Source: Desulfoluna limicola (lineage in GTDB: Bacteria > Desulfobacterota > Desulfobacteria > Desulfobacterales > Desulfolunaceae). Taken from it: a DNA stretch of 64,000 nt. The notes below the pieces were generated by a model that did not search any database, had not been told where the DNA came from, and worked only from the letters and a program-made list of their open reading frames with translations. Where the stretch lies: NCBI RefSeq assembly GCF_021654575.1, contig NZ_AP024488.1, positions 4,735,501 to 4,799,500 of the forward strand. The letters are read 5' to 3'. The position numbers were made by a program, and so were the translations under genes. Shown piece after piece: positions 62,327-64,000 of this stretch. The stretch's first letter is position 1; each line of letters begins with the position of its first letter.

Positions 62327-62707
62327 TTACCCAAAGTTAAGGGTTTTTCCCTCTTTCTTAAGCAGTTCATCGTACCAGTGCACAAATTCAAAGGCTGCAC
62401 GTGCCTTGTCTGTGTTGTTCATGATGCCCATGGCCATCTCCATGACGGTCTGGCTGTACTGGTTCGAGGGATCCTCCGGCCCGGCATCGGCCAGGAACTC
62501 GCGAATCAACTGGTCCACCGTGCGATCAGAACCGTCCACCCGAATATCGAGGGGATCTTTGGGGTCTCCGAAGGGATTCCACTCATCATACCCCTGCTTC
62601 ATGATCCACTTCTGGCCCCGCTTTCCCATGGCGTCAAAGATCGCCTTCTTCTTGGCCTCCACTTCGGCATCGGTAAACTCGTTGTGGGTCATTCCAACGG
62701 TGCTCAT
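62327..62707 (-). CDS. conserved-looking hypothetical protein coupled to a YkgJ-type gene
   Basis: 126 aa, acidic, no signal peptide, membrane span or recognised motif. Visible stretches: FTDAEVEAKKKAIFDAMGKRG, WNPFGDPKDPLDIRVDGSD and FVHWYDELLKKEG. GAGG precedes the ATG, which overlaps the stop of the YkgJ-type gene by 4 bases. The tight coupling and ordinary codon use support a real gene; function is unknown. Confidence 0.75.
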   Translation of the reverse strand: MSTVGMTHNEFTDAEVEAKKKAIFDAMGKRGQKWIMKQGYDEWNPFGDPKDPLDIRVDGSDRTVDQLIREFLADAGPEDPSNQYSQTVMEMAMGIMNNTDKARAAFEFVHWYDELLKKEGKTLNFG

Positions 62708-63354
62708 GATGTCACCTCAATTCCAAGGTACTCTTCGTTGTAATCGGTAATAAGGGCCATGGAAAGAGGCACCAGGACACGTCCCATCTTGGTGTACTTT
62801 GAGTTTAACTCACGGACCAGATCGCCTGAGATCGCATAGAGACGGTTGTACACAAGATCCATGTTCAAGGTGGGATACGCCTTGCCCTCATCAAACCCGG
62901 AAAGGCCACAGGTATGCCCCTGACCACCGGCTGAGGTGGGGATCCCGTAAACCCGGCAGGCGATGGGGCGATAATCGTACATCTGGCATGTGCCCTCCTC
63001 GCCGAGCAGGGGGCACCGGACGCGCATCTTTGAGACAGCTTCGATGATAGCCGCATCGGATTCACCGGCCTCATGGCGTTTGTAGGCCTCTTTCTTCATC
63101 TTGGCCAGGGCGCGATCGGTTTTGTTCGCATATTCGGTGATCTCAAAACGGGCCTTGCCGGCAAACACGTCATCAAACTTGCTCTTGATATAGAGCGCTT
63201 CCACAAAGGTAAGATCAAACAGGGCGTGGCAGCAATCGTCACAGGCGGGCTTGCACTTCACCTCTTCGGCAAACTCAGAGCTCACCTTGTTGAATACCTG
63301 ACCAACCTGATCCACCAGTGCTTCGTAGCGGGAAAATGCGTTTGTTAAGTCCAT
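62704..63354 (-). CDS. YkgJ-family cysteine-cluster protein (second copy)
   Basis: 216 aa. Cysteines in CKPACDDCCHALFDLT (residues ~35-50) and RCPLLGEEGTCQMYDYRPIACRVYG (~115-140) follow the YkgJ zinc/iron-cluster pattern; the rest is helical. The ATG at 63354 follows GGAGAGGG; an in-frame ATG 12 bases earlier is possible. Upstream of and coupled with the 126-residue hypothetical protein. It differs from the copy at 12735 in spacing between the Cys groups and in its N-terminus. Confidence 0.85.
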   Translation of the reverse strand: MDLTNAFSRYEALVDQVGQVFNKVSSEFAEEVKCKPACDDCCHALFDLTFVEALYIKSKFDDVFAGKARFEITEYANKTDRALAKMKKEAYKRHEAGESDAAIIEAVSKMRVRCPLLGEEGTCQMYDYRPIACRVYGIPTSAGGQGHTCGLSGFDEGKAYPTLNMDLVYNRLYAISGDLVRELNSKYTKMGRVLVPLSMALITDYNEEYLGIEVTS

Positions 63355-63471
63355 GACCCTCTCCATCTATTTCGTCCACCCGGCTGCAAAGAACCCGTTC
63401 AAAACCGCCTGCCTTTTAAGGTATAAGGATGTTACGGTATGGAAAAGCTCGTCGTTTTCTCGGGTGATGAT

Positions 63472-63487
63472 TGTTTCACGTGAAACA
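63472..63487. promoter_or_regulatory. parS: parS site (ParB binding)
   Basis: TGTTTCACGTGAAACA, a perfect 16-base palindrome identical to the canonical chromosomal parS, between mnmE and the YkgJ-type gene. Confidence 0.95.
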
Positions 63488-63514
63488 GCCCGACTCCACT
63501 CTTTGGAGACTGGC

Positions 63515-64000
63515 CTATTTACCGATACAGAAGTTGCTGAATATCTCATCCAGGATATCCACACGAACCTCTTCGCCCAATATCTCCCCCATGAGATCCA
63601 TGGCCGAACGGATGTCTATGGCAATGGCATCGAAGGAGAGCTGAGAGTCTATACCCTCTACAGCATTTTCCACATTATTTAAAGCCTTTCTTACCAACTC
63701 AACCTGCCTTCGGTTGGGAACAAGGGCACTGCGATCTTCGGGGAGGCTGTCAAGGATGCGGGCCACCACCTTCTCTTTCACGGCATCGATTCCCTCCCCT
63801 GTTTTCACGGACACCGACAGGCACTCTATCCCCTCCCCTTCAAGGACCCCACATGCCCCCCTGTGGGGTAAATCGGATTTGTTGACAAGCACGAGGCATT
63901 GACGGGAATCGTTGTAAGCGCGGATCTGCGTCAGCACCTCTGATGGGAGCCCCTCGGAACCATCCACCAGATACAACACAAGGTCGGAGGCATCAATTCG
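63515..64000 (-). CDS. mnmE: tRNA uridine-5-carboxymethylaminomethylation GTPase MnmE, C-terminal part
   Basis: The frame continues off the right edge, so only the last ~161 residues are visible. The G domain end (VLVNKSDLP is the NKxD motif; LSVSVKTGEGI the G5 region) is followed by the helical C-terminal domain ending LGEILGEEVRVDILDEIFSNFCIGK with the family's C-terminal CxGK (quoted end: IFSNFCIGK). With MnmG it modifies the wobble uridine of certain tRNAs. In many bacteria mnmE sits in the rpmH-rnpA-yidC-mnmE block by oriC, which fits the parS sites here. Confidence 0.95.
   Translation of the reverse strand, partial: RIDASDLVLYLVDGSEGLPSEVLTQIRAYNDSRQCLVLVNKSDLPHRGACGVLEGEGIECLSVSVKTGEGIDAVKEKVVARILDSLPEDRSALVPNRRQVELVRKALNNVENAVEGIDSQLSFDAIAIDIRSAMDLMGEILGEEVRVDILDEIFSNFCIGK

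Overview
The window looks like chromosomal DNA of an anaerobic, sulfate-reducer-type member of the Desulfobacterota (Desulfobacteraceae or Desulfoluna-like). The reasons are a single-chain pyruvate:ferredoxin oxidoreductase beside a LutC plus fused LutB-LutA lactate-oxidation pair (the arrangement known from Desulfovibrio), a ferredoxin-rich three-gene glutamate synthase, a ~600-residue acyl-CoA dehydrogenase, and polyhydroxyalkanoate genes. No dsr, apr or rRNA gene is present, so the taxonomic call is inference. About 51 protein genes are supported; no tRNA, rRNA or CRISPR array was seen.

Layout: 1-2.5 kb, tail of an unknown gene, then phasin and PHA synthase. 3-12.3 kb, PFOR, fused LutBA, LutC and a FadR-type GntR regulator, with two PdhR/LldR-like operators on the lutC promoter. 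12.7-20.3 kb, a YkgJ-type protein, mltA-rmuC-moaC, moaE, mobA, pyrR-moaB, and an orphan candidate small RNA near 13.8 kb. 20.5-30.9 kb, the phosphate regulon: psiE, pstSCAB-phoU, a GT39-like membrane glycosyltransferase, phoR-phoB, with matching Pho-box-like repeats before pstS and phoB. 31.2-40.9 kb, two tiny Arg-rich proteins, panE-yjjX-hydrolase, a KaiC-like/XRE/cupin regulator, a TetR regulator and acyl-CoA dehydrogenase, a radical SAM protein and a cNMP-binding protein. 41.4-51.5 kb, carA-carB and the glutamate synthase operon (nitrogen assimilation into glutamate and carbamoyl phosphate). 52.4-60.8 kb, asd, a TPR lipid-side protein, a radical SAM-prmA pair, a large DEAD-box helicase, a HAD-like protein and a DksA/TraR zinc finger. 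61-64 kb, a PrmA-like methyltransferase, a hypothetical-YkgJ pair and the 3' part of mnmE, with two consensus parS sites, suggesting that the replication origin region lies close to the right edge.

The most unusual structural feature is a modular family of intergenic repeats. Almost every long gap carries a GCCTCCGGCGG head next to one gene and its reverse complement next to the other, with interior modules (here named A to D) shuffled between copies. The copy between moaC and moaE has ~14-bp outer inverted repeats and an 8-bp flanking direct repeat, as expected of a non-autonomous mobile element (MITE/REPIN-like). The repeats sit inside operons (pstS/pstC, pstB/phoU, phoR/phoB, carA/carB) and at moaC a head appears to supply the Shine-Dalgarno sequence.
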